Below, piece by piece: positions 1 through 9,339 of a DNA stretch of 64,000 nt. The DNA is taken from the NCBI GenBank assembly GCA_947258425.1, contig CAMYIG010000001.1, positions 28,771-92,770 on the forward strand. The letters are read 5' to 3'. The notes below the pieces were generated by a model. It did no database searches and had not been told where the DNA came from. It worked only from the letters and a program-made list of their open reading frames with translations. The stretch comes from SZUA-76 sp945787585 (GTDB lineage: Bacteria; Pseudomonadota; Gammaproteobacteria; SZUA-140). Within the stretch, counting starts at the first letter, position 1; every line of letters starts with the position of its first letter. Made by a program: the position numbers and the translations under genes.

Positions 1-712
1 GCCAGAATGTCACGGCCTGTGACATCCCCTCAAATACATGAAATCCCGGATATTGTTCAACATTCCATGTATCATATTTTTCTAGCCAACCGACCGATGC
101 AAGTACTTTATCGTGCACTGGTGTGACATACACCAGTCGAAAAGCACGAGGATTCTTATCCAGCGAGCAGCGAATCGCCGCAAGTACTTCTAACACTGTA
201 ATTTCCCCAAAGGGGTTGAACATAAACACGACGGTTACATCGTCAAAATCATACGCCTGAGCCAACCCTTCACGAAGCTCGATGTCAGCCTTCCGCCCGC
301 GCAATTTCTGAGCATTTAAACGCGCAATGGGTAAAAAACTGCTGTTATATTCAAGCCCAATCACGCGCCCAACGTCTGTTCGCGCAGCGACGCTGAGTGT
401 TCGCCCTTTACCACATCCCAGATCGACAAAGACATCTCGAGCATCTAAAGCGAGATGTTTCATGATGTCATGCAACAACAGGTACGGCGTTGCTTCATAA
501 CGAAAGCCGTCCTGTGGCATACCGATATCAACGATTGCCTCGGTATTGATCCCTAAATAGCGCTCCCAAAACTTGTCATGGAGTCTTATTTCATAGGGTG
601 CAGCCCCAATTGCCTCACCCTTTCTAAAAATATAACGCGCCAGAAGAACATCTTTGTTTTTGATAATGAATCTGGGTAACTTCACAAAAAGAAGTTTCAG
701 CTGGTTTAACAA
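1..712 (-). CDS. Class I SAM-dependent methyltransferase (partial, runs off left edge)
   Basis: The minus-strand frame is open from about 727 to the left edge. A TTG at 712 is the likely start, preceded by an AAGGCGGAAG-like ribosome site; two in-frame stops lie just upstream. The protein has a hydrophobic, basic N-terminus and then, near residue 100, the glycine-rich SAM-binding motif I (VFVDLGCGKGRTL), followed by an acidic loop (VIGLEYN). NPFGE near residue 165 sits where the family's catalytic motif lies. The fold call is secure but the substrate is unknown. The C-terminus lies outside the window. Its position beside the exopolysaccharide locus suggests, by inference only, modification of a sugar or lipid. 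Confidence 0.75.
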   Translation of the reverse strand, partial: MLNQLKLLFVKLPRFIIKNKDVLLARYIFRKGEAIGAAPYEIRLHDKFWERYLGINTEAIVDIGMPQDGFRYEATPYLLLHDIMKHLALDARDVFVDLGCGKGRTLSVAARTDVGRVIGLEYNSSFLPIARLNAQKLRGRKADIELREGLAQAYDFDDVTVVFMFNPFGEITVLEVLAAIRCSLDKNPRAFRLVYVTPVHDKVLASVGWLEKYDTWNVEQYPGFHVFEGMSQAVTFW

Positions 713-1349
713 TGCTTCCGCCTTATTTTTTCTGTTTTATAATTAACATGGTCGCATGATCACAGCCAGAAGTGGACATCACAATACCCATCTTTAAATA
801 ACTAAAATGACTCAAAATTGATTTCACCTCGGATAAACATTACTTTATGACACAGCAACGTGGCCCCAAAACTGGATAAAGTCACAAACATTCCCCATCA
901 TTCTATCGTCGACTCACTCATAAAGCTTTAAATATAGTGGGACAACAATTAAACTCACTACCCTTTATCTACAGTCAACGACAGTGAGGAGATATCCCTG
1001 CCTCTGAACAATCGTAACCCATTATTCTCATGATGAATATAGGGGAATTACCTCTGGTGATTAAACTTAATTAAATCTACTGCAAACCAGTTAAAACTGA
1101 TTATTCGGATTCACAATATGATATGTACTGCCACGCTTCGCAACACATGAACAAACGATCATAAGATACCTGCCCATTTAAATAACTACTGCAATATATA
1201 ATCTCACCAAATCCGGGGCAACGACCCCTAATTGATTATACCGCGATATCCCACTTTTTAATCAATACGATGCCCGATGAGTTAAGTAATTACCATCTCA
1301 AGACATGCTATTATTGGCCGCTGACTAAACTGGTCTTAACCTTACAATA
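713..1349. other. AT-rich intergenic region, no gene seen
   Basis: About 640 bases lie between the divergent methyltransferase and GNAT genes. Stops are frequent in all frames and no ORF has a convincing ribosome site. It presumably carries the promoters of both flanking genes. No sigma-54 site (GG-N10-GC) or strong hairpin was found. Confidence 0.6.
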
Positions 1350-2576
1350 ATGATAAACACTCAGGCACCAATGGCACATATCCCAACACACGAATTCACT
1401 GTAGAGATATTGCGTTCAACAAAAGAGATCGAACAAATCACACCAGAATGGCAGGATTTTATTGCGACGCAGATCCGAGAAAAAAATATCCATCAAGACC
1501 CTTACGTAATACAGTCAAGATTAGCGACAGTTGAAGGCGTCACTGTATATAAACCACTGATTATAACCCTTCGAAATAATCATCAGATTATCGCTATAGC
1601 ACCTTTCTATAGCAATAAATCTAAATTTGACCTTAAGCTGGGTATCGTCAAGCTATTCTCTCTCCCAATCAATAAATTGCAGTTATTCGGTGATAGCGTG
1701 CTCATTCACAAAGATTATCAGCCAGCTGAGTGCCTCGATAAGATATTTGATACGCTAAGGGCGTTTAACAATGATTTTGATATTATTTCTATCAATAGCA
1801 CTCACGTGCCAGGAACCCTCTGGGACTATTTTGAAAGTGAGCAATGTTGCAAACAGAATATAAAGTTAGTGCCTGCCAGCAAAAAAATGGAGGTCAACAG
1901 GCAAATAAAAATGGCTGATAGCCTGGATGATTACCTGGGCGCGATGAAGAAAAAGACCCGCTACAATCTCAAACGCACTGCAAAAAAGCTTTCTGAACTC
2001 GATGACGGGACAATTAAGACCATTGAAGTCAGACAGCCAGATGACGTAAAGCAGTTTCTCCAGGACCTCGACACTATCTATAATTGCACATGGCAATCAG
2101 GTACATTTGGTAAAAAAATAAGAAACACTGCTGCTGGCATCGCTTTCTTTGAAAATATAGCGGCTAAAGGATGGCTGAGATCTTATATACTCAAAAGTGA
2201 CAAGACGCCTATTGCCTTCATCCTTGGCTATCAATACAACGGTATTTATTACTATGATGAGATCGGGCATGACCTCAGCTGGCGTAAAGAGAACCCGGGG
2301 AATGCACTTAATCTACACATGATGGAATTTCTTCATGCAAGCGATACCCCTGATATCGTCGATTTTGGGTATGGAGAAAATGACTATAAACGCATCTTCG
2401 GTAACCTGGAGTTTGATGCTCGAAAAATATACCTTATAAAAACCTCACCCAATTACGGTGCCTGCTTGCTCCGCGCCCACCAACTGCTCGATTCAATATA
2501 CCTTACGCTACATACTATGGCCGTTAAGTATAAACTTGACGACTATTTGAGAAAGCTCACCAAAAAAAGAGCCTGA
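1350..2576 (+). CDS. CelD/BcsL-like GNAT-fold acyltransferase
   Basis: This 408-residue soluble protein resembles the CelD/BcsL branch of the GNAT superfamily (Acetyltransf_6), often found in exopolysaccharide loci. Visible features are a basic stretch near residues 198-212 (KKKTRYNLKRTAKKL), the conserved hydrophobic strand FILGYQYNGIYYYDEIGHD near residue 290, and the closing FGYGENDYKR motif near residue 340. Such proteins are thought to acylate sugars, or to add amino acids as FemAB proteins do. The acceptor cannot be read from sequence. It is transcribed away from the methyltransferase and lies 340 bases before the Ig-repeat lipoprotein. The start ATG is the first in frame; its ribosome site is weak. 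Confidence 0.7.
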   Translation: MINTQAPMAHIPTHEFTVEILRSTKEIEQITPEWQDFIATQIREKNIHQDPYVIQSRLATVEGVTVYKPLIITLRNNHQIIAIAPFYSNKSKFDLKLGIVKLFSLPINKLQLFGDSVLIHKDYQPAECLDKIFDTLRAFNNDFDIISINSTHVPGTLWDYFESEQCCKQNIKLVPASKKMEVNRQIKMADSLDDYLGAMKKKTRYNLKRTAKKLSELDDGTIKTIEVRQPDDVKQFLQDLDTIYNCTWQSGTFGKKIRNTAAGIAFFENIAAKGWLRSYILKSDKTPIAFILGYQYNGIYYYDEIGHDLSWRKENPGNALNLHMMEFLHASDTPDIVDFGYGENDYKRIFGNLEFDARKIYLIKTSPNYGACLLRAHQLLDSIYLTLHTMAVKYKLDDYLRKLTKKRA

Positions 2577-2916
2577 CCAAGGCCTCAGAGAGCAGTAACG
2601 CTGCGAATTCCTCTCGGCGTCGGTTAAATTCAAGGCATACCTTAGACATCCCAAGTATGGGCCTCCTGTCGCCCGCTAAAAACTATCAATTCAATACTAC
2701 AAAAGCTAAAAATCGACAAAGGTTACCTCCGTCTCATCCGGGTTGTGATGGACCTAACAAAATCCAACTCCCAGTCTAAGAATACGTTCCGTAAGCCGAA
2801 TTATAGTGACATGGTAGCCAACGTTTTCACGCTACCCCTGAATAAGCGCAAGGAAAGAAAAACAGCATCTGTTTTTACTTCAGGTCACCAGAGTCGTATA
2901 GCGGAGTTTACTTTCC
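2577..2916. other. Intergenic region before the Ig-repeat lipoprotein gene
   Basis: This 340-base stretch contains a 66-codon frame (2745-2945) that overlaps the next gene. Its composition is polar and low-complexity and no good ribosome site precedes it, so I do not call it a gene. A GGAG at about 2899 could serve the lipoprotein start. No clear terminator or promoter is visible. Confidence 0.5.
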
Positions 2917-5037
2917 ATGAGCACACAGCAACAAGCCACCAATAGCACATGCTCTAAAACCCCCTTAAGCAAGCTCTCAGGGCTTTTTTCACTAGGTCTT
3001 TGCATATTAATCGCGGGTTGTGGCGGCGGCGGCTCATCATCTGAGAATGATTCTGCAGCCAGCACCACCACTAGCAGTATCTCTACAACCACAGTAGTCC
3101 TGCCGGTTATTAGTGCGCTGATTAATAACACTTCGGATGATGCTGAAGAATCTGTTGCTAACGGAGAAATGGACCTCATGAGCAGTGATATTGAACTGAT
3201 TAATGAGACTAATGGTGTGGGCGACCAGCTGGTTGGCTTACGTTACGCACTTCTGGTGCCAGACAACAGCACCATTACAAATGCATATATACAGTTTACT
3301 ACAGATGAAGTGTCAACAGGCACCAGCAATTTAGTAATTAAAGGTGAAAATGCTATCGATGCTGCTGGCTTCACAACGACTAACTACAACATCTCTTCAA
3401 GGCAGACAACGAATACATCCGTGAACTGGACACCCCCAGACTGGAACGAAGTCGGTGAAAGTAATAATGCACAACGCACACCCGATCTGAGCACGATCAT
3501 TCAGGAAATCATTGAATTACCTAACTGGCAGATCAACAACCATATTGCCTTTATTATCAGCGGCAGTGGCACACGTACTTCTGTGTCACATAATGGCTCC
3601 CCAGTATTTGCACCAAAACTTCATGTGGAATACACAACATCACTAGCACCAGTACTCAACGATAGTATTCCAGTCGCATATCCAGACACATTGACCACAC
3701 CAGCGAATACCCCTGCAACGATTAATATCCTAACCAACGACCAGGGCATTGCTGATACACCTGTTTCTATCAGCATCAGCAGTGCGCCTTCAAATGGCAA
3801 TGTAGTGATTGGACAAAACGGTGCCATTACATACACACCTAATGGCGGTTATTCAGGTGCCGATTTGATCACTTACCAAATAACTGATGCAGATGGTGAT
3901 ACTGACACCGCTACTATTACGATTAATGTAACACCCACTGCCGTTGATTATATTCCAGTCGCCAATAGCGACAGCATTAGCCTCGATATCAACACCGCTG
4001 CTTCTATAAATGTACTCACTAATGATACCGGGCTTGAAAATGGCGGCATCGTTGTGAGCATCAATAGCACTGCCTCAAACGGCACCATATCCATTGGTCA
4101 AAATGGCAACCTGACATATACCCCCAATAACAACTACATCGGGAATGATGGCTTTAGTTACAGAATCACCGATATTGATGGTGATACTAGCAGCGCCAGT
4201 GTCAATGTCACCGTGAGTGACATCGATCACTTTCCAGTCGCTAACGACGATAGCATCATGACTAACACCAACATTGCTGGCGCTATAAACATACTCACAA
4301 ATGACACCGGCCTGGAAGATGGCAGCATTACCGTTAGCATTAATAGCGCACCAGCCAATGGTAATGTCTCAATCGGACAAAATGGACTGCTATCATATAC
4401 CCCAAATAATAATTACACAGGTAACGATGCATTTAGCTATGTGATTACAGATGCTGATGGCGACAGTGATAACGCAACCGTCAACATCACCGTTACTTCA
4501 AATGATATCGATTACACGCCTGTTGCCAACACAGATAATGCCACCACACAAACCGTCACTCCCGTTACCATCGCGGTACTGAGTAATGACACGGGCATAG
4601 AAGATGGGCCAATCACAGTGTCGATTACAAGTGCGCCCTCTTATGGCAGTGTTGTCATCGAATCAGACAACACCGTTACTTACACCCCAAATGCAGGTCA
4701 CTTCGGCCCTGATAGCTTTATCTATACCATTACTGATACTGACAGTGATAATGCAGCAGCCAACGTTGCGATCACGGTGGTATGCACATCCGGAATCTGC
4801 ACTAAAACCATTCGAGTTTCATGGAACGCTAACCCCGAGTCTGATCTCTCCGGTTATTACATCCATCATGGGACTCAATCAGGTGTTTATACCGATAAAA
4901 TATGGGTAGGTAACGTCACTTCGTATGACTATGAAACATCTGACTTAACCGGCCATTTCTTTGCCATATCTGCCGCAAATACGGCAAGTGATGAATCCGG
5001 CCTGTCCAGTGAAGTCTCCATATCATTAGCGCTTTAA
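2917..5037 (+). CDS. Surface lipoprotein with four bacterial Ig/cadherin-like repeats and a C-terminal Fn3-like domain
   Basis: A 706-residue protein with a lipoprotein signal peptide; the lipobox LIAGC places the lipidated cysteine at residue 35, followed by a Gly/Ser linker. Residues 80-245 form a domain ending in HVEY that resembles the DNRLRE beta-sandwich. Four repeats of about 93 residues follow (about 252-345, 346-437, 438-533, 534-625). Each runs from P-V-A-x-x-D through an ILTNDxG motif to YTPN and ITDxDGD, typical of Big_9/VCBS-type modules. Residues 629-706 look like fibronectin type III. The expected role is outer-membrane surface adhesion or binding to polysaccharide; this is inference. 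It has no PEP-CTERM tail, so XrtA is not expected to process it. Confidence 0.8.
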   Translation: MSTQQQATNSTCSKTPLSKLSGLFSLGLCILIAGCGGGGSSSENDSAASTTTSSISTTTVVLPVISALINNTSDDAEESVANGEMDLMSSDIELINETNGVGDQLVGLRYALLVPDNSTITNAYIQFTTDEVSTGTSNLVIKGENAIDAAGFTTTNYNISSRQTTNTSVNWTPPDWNEVGESNNAQRTPDLSTIIQEIIELPNWQINNHIAFIISGSGTRTSVSHNGSPVFAPKLHVEYTTSLAPVLNDSIPVAYPDTLTTPANTPATINILTNDQGIADTPVSISISSAPSNGNVVIGQNGAITYTPNGGYSGADLITYQITDADGDTDTATITINVTPTAVDYIPVANSDSISLDINTAASINVLTNDTGLENGGIVVSINSTASNGTISIGQNGNLTYTPNNNYIGNDGFSYRITDIDGDTSSASVNVTVSDIDHFPVANDDSIMTNTNIAGAINILTNDTGLEDGSITVSINSAPANGNVSIGQNGLLSYTPNNNYTGNDAFSYVITDADGDSDNATVNITVTSNDIDYTPVANTDNATTQTVTPVTIAVLSNDTGIEDGPITVSITSAPSYGSVVIESDNTVTYTPNAGHFGPDSFIYTITDTDSDNAAANVAITVVCTSGICTKTIRVSWNANPESDLSGYYIHHGTQSGVYTDKIWVGNVTSYDYETSDLTGHFFAISAANTASDESGLSSEVSISLAL

Positions 5038-5113
5038 ACAAAGCATAAATAGCTATCCATATCGCACCAGTGATTTAGTACTAAAAAGCACCAACTACGT
5101 CAGGAAGATTACA

Positions 5114-6709
5114 ATGAAAGTTACATCAAAATTCAGATTACTACTACCCACAGCACTGCTTATAATGCTTGGAAGTAACAACTGTCTTGCTGCCGATTAT
5201 TATGTTGCCATAACCGGAAGTGATACTGCCGGTCAGGGCACTACTGGCTCACCGTGGGGTACGATTGGCTACGGTATCAATCAATTAGCATCGGGTGACA
5301 CACTGATCGTCAAAGCTGGCACTTATCTCGGAAGAGAAAACTTCATCAATTCTCGACTATCCGCTCTACCTAGCGGAACACCCGGCAACTACACTACGAT
5401 TAAAGCAGAGTCGCCATTAACCGCAGTCATTAGAAACAGTGGTTCCATTAATTACTATGACAATTTACTGCGCCTCGAAGGGAACTATATTCACGTTGAT
5501 GGCTTCGTAATTGATATGATCAATCAACGCGAACCAGAATACAATGCAGAAGTCACAGGTAATTATAACAAGATCACGCAGAGCCTGTTTCGCAGAGAAG
5601 GCGATGTGAATGAATTTGGTGGCTGGGTATCAATACTAGGGGACTATAATCTTGTTGAAGACAGCGCCGGAGTAGGTGCAGCACGATACGGTTTTTATAC
5701 CGGCGGGCCGACTTCATCTGCCAGCCAAAATATTTTTCGCCGCATCGTCGCACGCGTTGATTACTCCAACTCACTACAACCCAAATCAGCGTTTGCCGCC
5801 TACGGAAATAATGATGGCCACAACATGCATGATGTCTTATTCCAGAACTGCATTGCTATCGACGGACGCCGTGGCCCTACAGGCTCAGAAGAGACTTACG
5901 GGGGCTTTTATTTCCCTAAAAACGCCGCCAATGTCACAGTTCAAGGCAGCATCGTGCTCAATAATGAAGCTGCACATGCGGGCTATTTTGCAAAAGAATT
6001 ACACGGCGAAAATATTCGCCTGGAACACTCGATTGCCTGGGATGTGTATGGCACCTCCTATATTGCAGGAGTACGTATTAACGGCGCGGGCGGGCCCTAC
6101 TTTGGCATGGATCATATGACCATTGGTGAGTCACCTGTCGCCTATTATAATCAGGACAGCGCGCAACAACGTGTCATGACTAATTCCTTATTACACAATA
6201 ACGGCGCACGCTCTAATGGATCAGATTATGGTTGGACGAGCGCAACACACAATGCATTTTCCCCCGCTCCGCAGGCCACTGGTAGTAACTCAGTAACAGG
6301 GAATGTAGACCTGAAATATATTCTGCGCGCAGAATCAGACAGTGCACTTGTGGGGGCCGCCAGCGATAGCGGTAACATTGGTGCAGATGTTACACAACAA
6401 TATGGCGTATCAGGGACTTTATGGGGGGAACCCGGTTATGATCAACGTACTACTAATAACCTCTGGCCCTGGAATCATGAAGACACCATTAAACAGTGGT
6501 TCAGCGTTACCAATAATCCGCCAGCAGGCAATGTGCCTAGCACTAACAACACCATCCGTGGGTTTACTGTTGCAAACGATCAGTTTGGTAAAAGCATGAC
6601 CTTAACCCGCTATATCTGGCAATACCTGGGGAATGAAATCCCAGCTGGCATCTATACGATATCATCAATTTCTACACCAACGGGAGCCTCTGCCACCAAA
6701 CTCCCATAG
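5114..6709 (+). CDS. Secreted right-handed parallel beta-helix protein (polysaccharide lyase/epimerase-like)
   Basis: A 531-residue protein with a Sec signal peptide (hydrophobic residues 9-22, likely cleavage after NNCLA). The mature N-terminus YYVAITGSDTAGQGTTGSPW and the following ASGDTLIVKAGTY are hallmarks of DUF1565-type beta-helix proteins. Later segments repeat short N/D/G-rich strands (GNYNKIT, LGDYNLVED, NNDGHNMHDVLFQN), as expected for helical coils. Family members include polysaccharide lyases and alginate-type epimerases. No catalytic set can be assigned with confidence. Its place 76 bases after the lipoprotein gene and next to the exopolysaccharide operon suggests a role in trimming or modifying that polymer. 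It is exported but has no anchor. Confidence 0.72.
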   Translation: MKVTSKFRLLLPTALLIMLGSNNCLAADYYVAITGSDTAGQGTTGSPWGTIGYGINQLASGDTLIVKAGTYLGRENFINSRLSALPSGTPGNYTTIKAESPLTAVIRNSGSINYYDNLLRLEGNYIHVDGFVIDMINQREPEYNAEVTGNYNKITQSLFRREGDVNEFGGWVSILGDYNLVEDSAGVGAARYGFYTGGPTSSASQNIFRRIVARVDYSNSLQPKSAFAAYGNNDGHNMHDVLFQNCIAIDGRRGPTGSEETYGGFYFPKNAANVTVQGSIVLNNEAAHAGYFAKELHGENIRLEHSIAWDVYGTSYIAGVRINGAGGPYFGMDHMTIGESPVAYYNQDSAQQRVMTNSLLHNNGARSNGSDYGWTSATHNAFSPAPQATGSNSVTGNVDLKYILRAESDSALVGAASDSGNIGADVTQQYGVSGTLWGEPGYDQRTTNNLWPWNHEDTIKQWFSVTNNPPAGNVPSTNNTIRGFTVANDQFGKSMTLTRYIWQYLGNEIPAGIYTISSISTPTGASATKLP

Positions 6710-6998
6710 GTATGGATTTTAGTTTTCACTAGTTAATTAAAACTATTATCTGCGTTACTCTACGCTCTGGTCATACGTTTGTCGTAACTTAGGGTGTTTA
6801 CGGCCAGGGCAATCATACCAAGACTCACACTGAAACTCAGTCCTGAAACGCTCTCCAGTATAATGTTATTCACTTGTAGTAGTGGCGAGGTGACCCGAAA
6901 GCGCAAATCATCATCAATGATTCAAACCACATCATGGATTTCAGCAGCCCACAGAAAGGGCTTATTATCTGTGACAACCAGGTCTTATTTGGAACTTC
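6710..6998. other. Convergent intergenic region with a possible gene remnant
   Basis: This 289-base gap separates the plus-strand beta-helix gene from the end of the minus-strand operon. On the minus strand a frame is open from 6921 to a stop at 6760 (53 codons). It encodes a hydrophobic stretch (LSFSVSLGMIALAV) followed by a basic tail, but lacks an early ATG or a ribosome site. It could be the tail of a lost membrane protein or chance. A weak AGTTTT/AAAACT inverted pair lies at 6721-6743; no strong terminator was seen. Confidence 0.4.
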
Positions 6999-8165
6999 TT
7001 AACTGGATACCGGAAATGGCCTTGGGATCACATAGTCACGGTAATCGCTCGGCTCACCTGTCTCGCCTGCCTCAGCGGCTTTAACGATGTTATACGCCTC
7101 TCTTGCAGTCACATAATGCAGCGCATAGTCAGTGCCATCGTTATATCTATTTTCTAAATGCTGACACATTCGCTCCAGTGCCCCGCCAAATAAAAAGTCC
7201 GCATTAAGTTCTGTTGCGCCGTGCGTATGAACCTTAACGAAGACCCACTCTGGTCGCCCCTTGACATGAATATCCTGTTCCACCCATTGATCTATTCTTC
7301 TCTCAAAAGGCAGCTCGGTCGGAGTGACATCGCCATTTTCTACCTTCGGCCAGATACCCAGTTTTCGATGTTTCCAGTCGAGTGTTAATGGCCCCTGAAA
7401 TATCATCAGGTCACCACATTCAGGCTTGCCAACCTCAACCCGAACGCCGATATCATGTGATTTCGGCTTATCAGGATCATCCGTCGCATAATAGATCTCA
7501 TTCATTGCCTGAGTCTGAGTGTCACTGGGTGCTGAGGGCAGCGTGTAGTCCACATAGCAACCTAACTCTTTTAGGATCGTTATTTCGTTATTCAGCCCGC
7601 ACCATTTTCCGTCTGCTCGCGCATTATCCAGCGCCCAGTTTCCATGGATAAATGCGAATCTGGGCTTTCCATCCACCATAGGCACTAAGCCATGTCGTTC
7701 AGATAGCATGTCAAGAAAGCCGTTTATTTTATCTTTAAATTCCTGTTCCGTATCACCATCGTGGTGAATGTGAATATCCACTTCGCCATAGCCATCACGG
7801 CATAGCTGTTCGATCAAATTCATATGACCAATGCGATACTCTTCCTCGGGACAGAAGAAAGAATGCGTGGGCGGCTTGCCATCGGCATCACTGAACTTTG
7901 ATGCGATCTTTGGATACTCCTCATACCATCGATCCACACGATTTTGCGCATGCGTTTCATCGACACCACCGGCCAGCGGCTCATAATGATCGACAAAACA
8001 GAACATCACATGCTTCTTGCCAGTGTAGGTAGACTTCTTCCGCTCAAACACACCTCTAACATAACTCACTATCCATATATCTATTTGGCGCTGTTGTAAA
8101 CCGACATAAAACACCACTAGTGCAGCTAGCATCCCTAATAAAATAGTGATAAAGATCGTCATCAT
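6999..8165 (-). CDS. Membrane-anchored, divergent deacetylase-superfamily-like protein
   Basis: A 388-residue protein with one N-terminal membrane segment (residues 3-23) and a large hydrophilic domain, presumably periplasmic. It lacks the canonical NodB TFDDG motif, yet places Asp/His clusters in similar order: FVDHYEP near residue 57, HIHHDGD near 133, FIHGNWALDN near 175 and VKVHTHG near 312. That pattern suggests a metal-dependent glycoside hydrolase/deacetylase fold; this is my inference. It is the last gene of the long exopolysaccharide operon, three bases after the preceding glycosyltransferase. Two adjacent ATG codons mark the start. Confidence 0.55.
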   Translation of the reverse strand: MMTIFITILLGMLAALVVFYVGLQQRQIDIWIVSYVRGVFERKKSTYTGKKHVMFCFVDHYEPLAGGVDETHAQNRVDRWYEEYPKIASKFSDADGKPPTHSFFCPEEEYRIGHMNLIEQLCRDGYGEVDIHIHHDGDTEQEFKDKINGFLDMLSERHGLVPMVDGKPRFAFIHGNWALDNARADGKWCGLNNEITILKELGCYVDYTLPSAPSDTQTQAMNEIYYATDDPDKPKSHDIGVRVEVGKPECGDLMIFQGPLTLDWKHRKLGIWPKVENGDVTPTELPFERRIDQWVEQDIHVKGRPEWVFVKVHTHGATELNADFLFGGALERMCQHLENRYNDGTDYALHYVTAREAYNIVKAAEAGETGEPSDYRDYVIPRPFPVSS

Positions 8166-8168
8166 GGG

Positions 8169-9338
8169 TTATCGTCTCTCCGCCTGTTCAACAAGCTCAA
8201 GAAACTGTTCGCCAATTTTCTCCCATGTATATTTTTCCATCGTCACCTGATAGCCTTTCATTGCCTTCCCATGCGCCTCTTCTTTATGCTCAACGACGTG
8301 CTCAATCACATCAATCAATTCCTTTGCGGTATCTGCATAATAAAGGAAGTCTTCGTCAATATGTTTTAATTCATGTAGCCGCGTACTGATCACCGGTTTT
8401 TTTTGACTAAGGTATTCAAATAACTTGATCGGACAGGCTCGGTGTGAGACTGGGATCGGTGTGAAAATATTCAGGCAGACATCCATCTTATGAATATACT
8501 TAAAGACATCAATATGCGGTACACCCCCCGTTAGCTCCACATTCATTAACCCGCGAGTTTCGACCTTCTGCTTCACCGTCTGCCAGTCCCGGCCCGTCCC
8601 TACCAGTAAAAAATGGATATTCGGTAGCGCCTTCGCAGCCTCCAGAATAACGTCAAAATCGATAAAGTATTCAAAGGCGCCAATAAACCCGACGACAGGT
8701 ACCCCTTCCGCTGCGTTAATAGCGACAGGCTTATCGCCACCTGACTCATCAACAATCGATTTTCTAGCGCCCACACCATTAGGCAGCACATGCACATTTC
8801 CACTCGCGAGCGTTGCCAGTTCATGCGAGACAGATAGCGTTAACGAAGCGTTTTTCATCATTTTATCGAGCATCTTACCCGCCAGACCCAGCGCCAGTGG
8901 ATTGCTAAACTTACCCAGTTCAACGCCCAGCATATCGACATAATCGTCGGCAAAATCGAAGACCTGAACAACATTTCCGCGCAGTGAGCTGAACTGAAAT
9001 TGCGGAATGTTATAGAGCAAAACTACATCGATTTTATTTGTCTTCAGATATTGTTTTGCATAACGGTAGGCGCAATAAGAAAAAATTGCTTTTTTTGCCA
9101 GTTTCTCGAAAGGTAGCTTTAGCTTCCAGAGCTTTTGGTTAATCGGCACATCGCGTACTATGACATTAGCCTGATCAACCACCTCTATTTCCTGGTAATT
9201 AGTCTCAGCCGACTCTAATGAAGGCGGTTGTAACACATGGACCTCATGCCCCATCTCGGCCAGTGCAGAGAGCAGTGAATGGTATCGGGTCCAGTTAACC
9301 GCATGCCAGCGGGCCATGTACGGAAATAATATTTTCAC
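8169..9338 (-). CDS. Glycosyltransferase, TuaH-like GT-B fold
   Basis: A 389-residue GT-B-fold glycosyltransferase. The N-terminal half carries a motif shared with TuaH-like enzymes (FDFADDYVDML near residue 127), then SVSHELA and VLPNGV where the second domain begins. The C-terminal nucleotide-sugar domain has GFIGAFEYFIDFD and a KLFEYLSQKKPVIST segment. The start is GTG at 9338, one base after the stop of wecB, with a GGAG/AAGG ribosome site in the end of wecB. It probably adds one sugar to the repeat unit on the cytoplasmic face of the inner membrane. Donor and acceptor are unknown. Confidence 0.8.
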   Translation of the reverse strand: MKILFPYMARWHAVNWTRYHSLLSALAEMGHEVHVLQPPSLESAETNYQEIEVVDQANVIVRDVPINQKLWKLKLPFEKLAKKAIFSYCAYRYAKQYLKTNKIDVVLLYNIPQFQFSSLRGNVVQVFDFADDYVDMLGVELGKFSNPLALGLAGKMLDKMMKNASLTLSVSHELATLASGNVHVLPNGVGARKSIVDESGGDKPVAINAAEGVPVVGFIGAFEYFIDFDVILEAAKALPNIHFLLVGTGRDWQTVKQKVETRGLMNVELTGGVPHIDVFKYIHKMDVCLNIFTPIPVSHRACPIKLFEYLSQKKPVISTRLHELKHIDEDFLYYADTAKELIDVIEHVVEHKEEAHGKAMKGYQVTMEKYTWEKIGEQFLELVEQAERR

Positions 9339-9339
9339 C

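Noticed and set aside
2745..2945. 66-codon plus-strand frame before the Ig-repeat lipoprotein gene
   Set aside because: It overlaps the real gene, has no ribosome site and its composition is polar and low-complexity.
3670..4800. Repeated DNA in the lipoprotein gene as a possible CRISPR or satellite array
   Set aside because: The repetition is at protein level (Ig-like modules of about 93 residues) with diverged DNA and no spacer structure.
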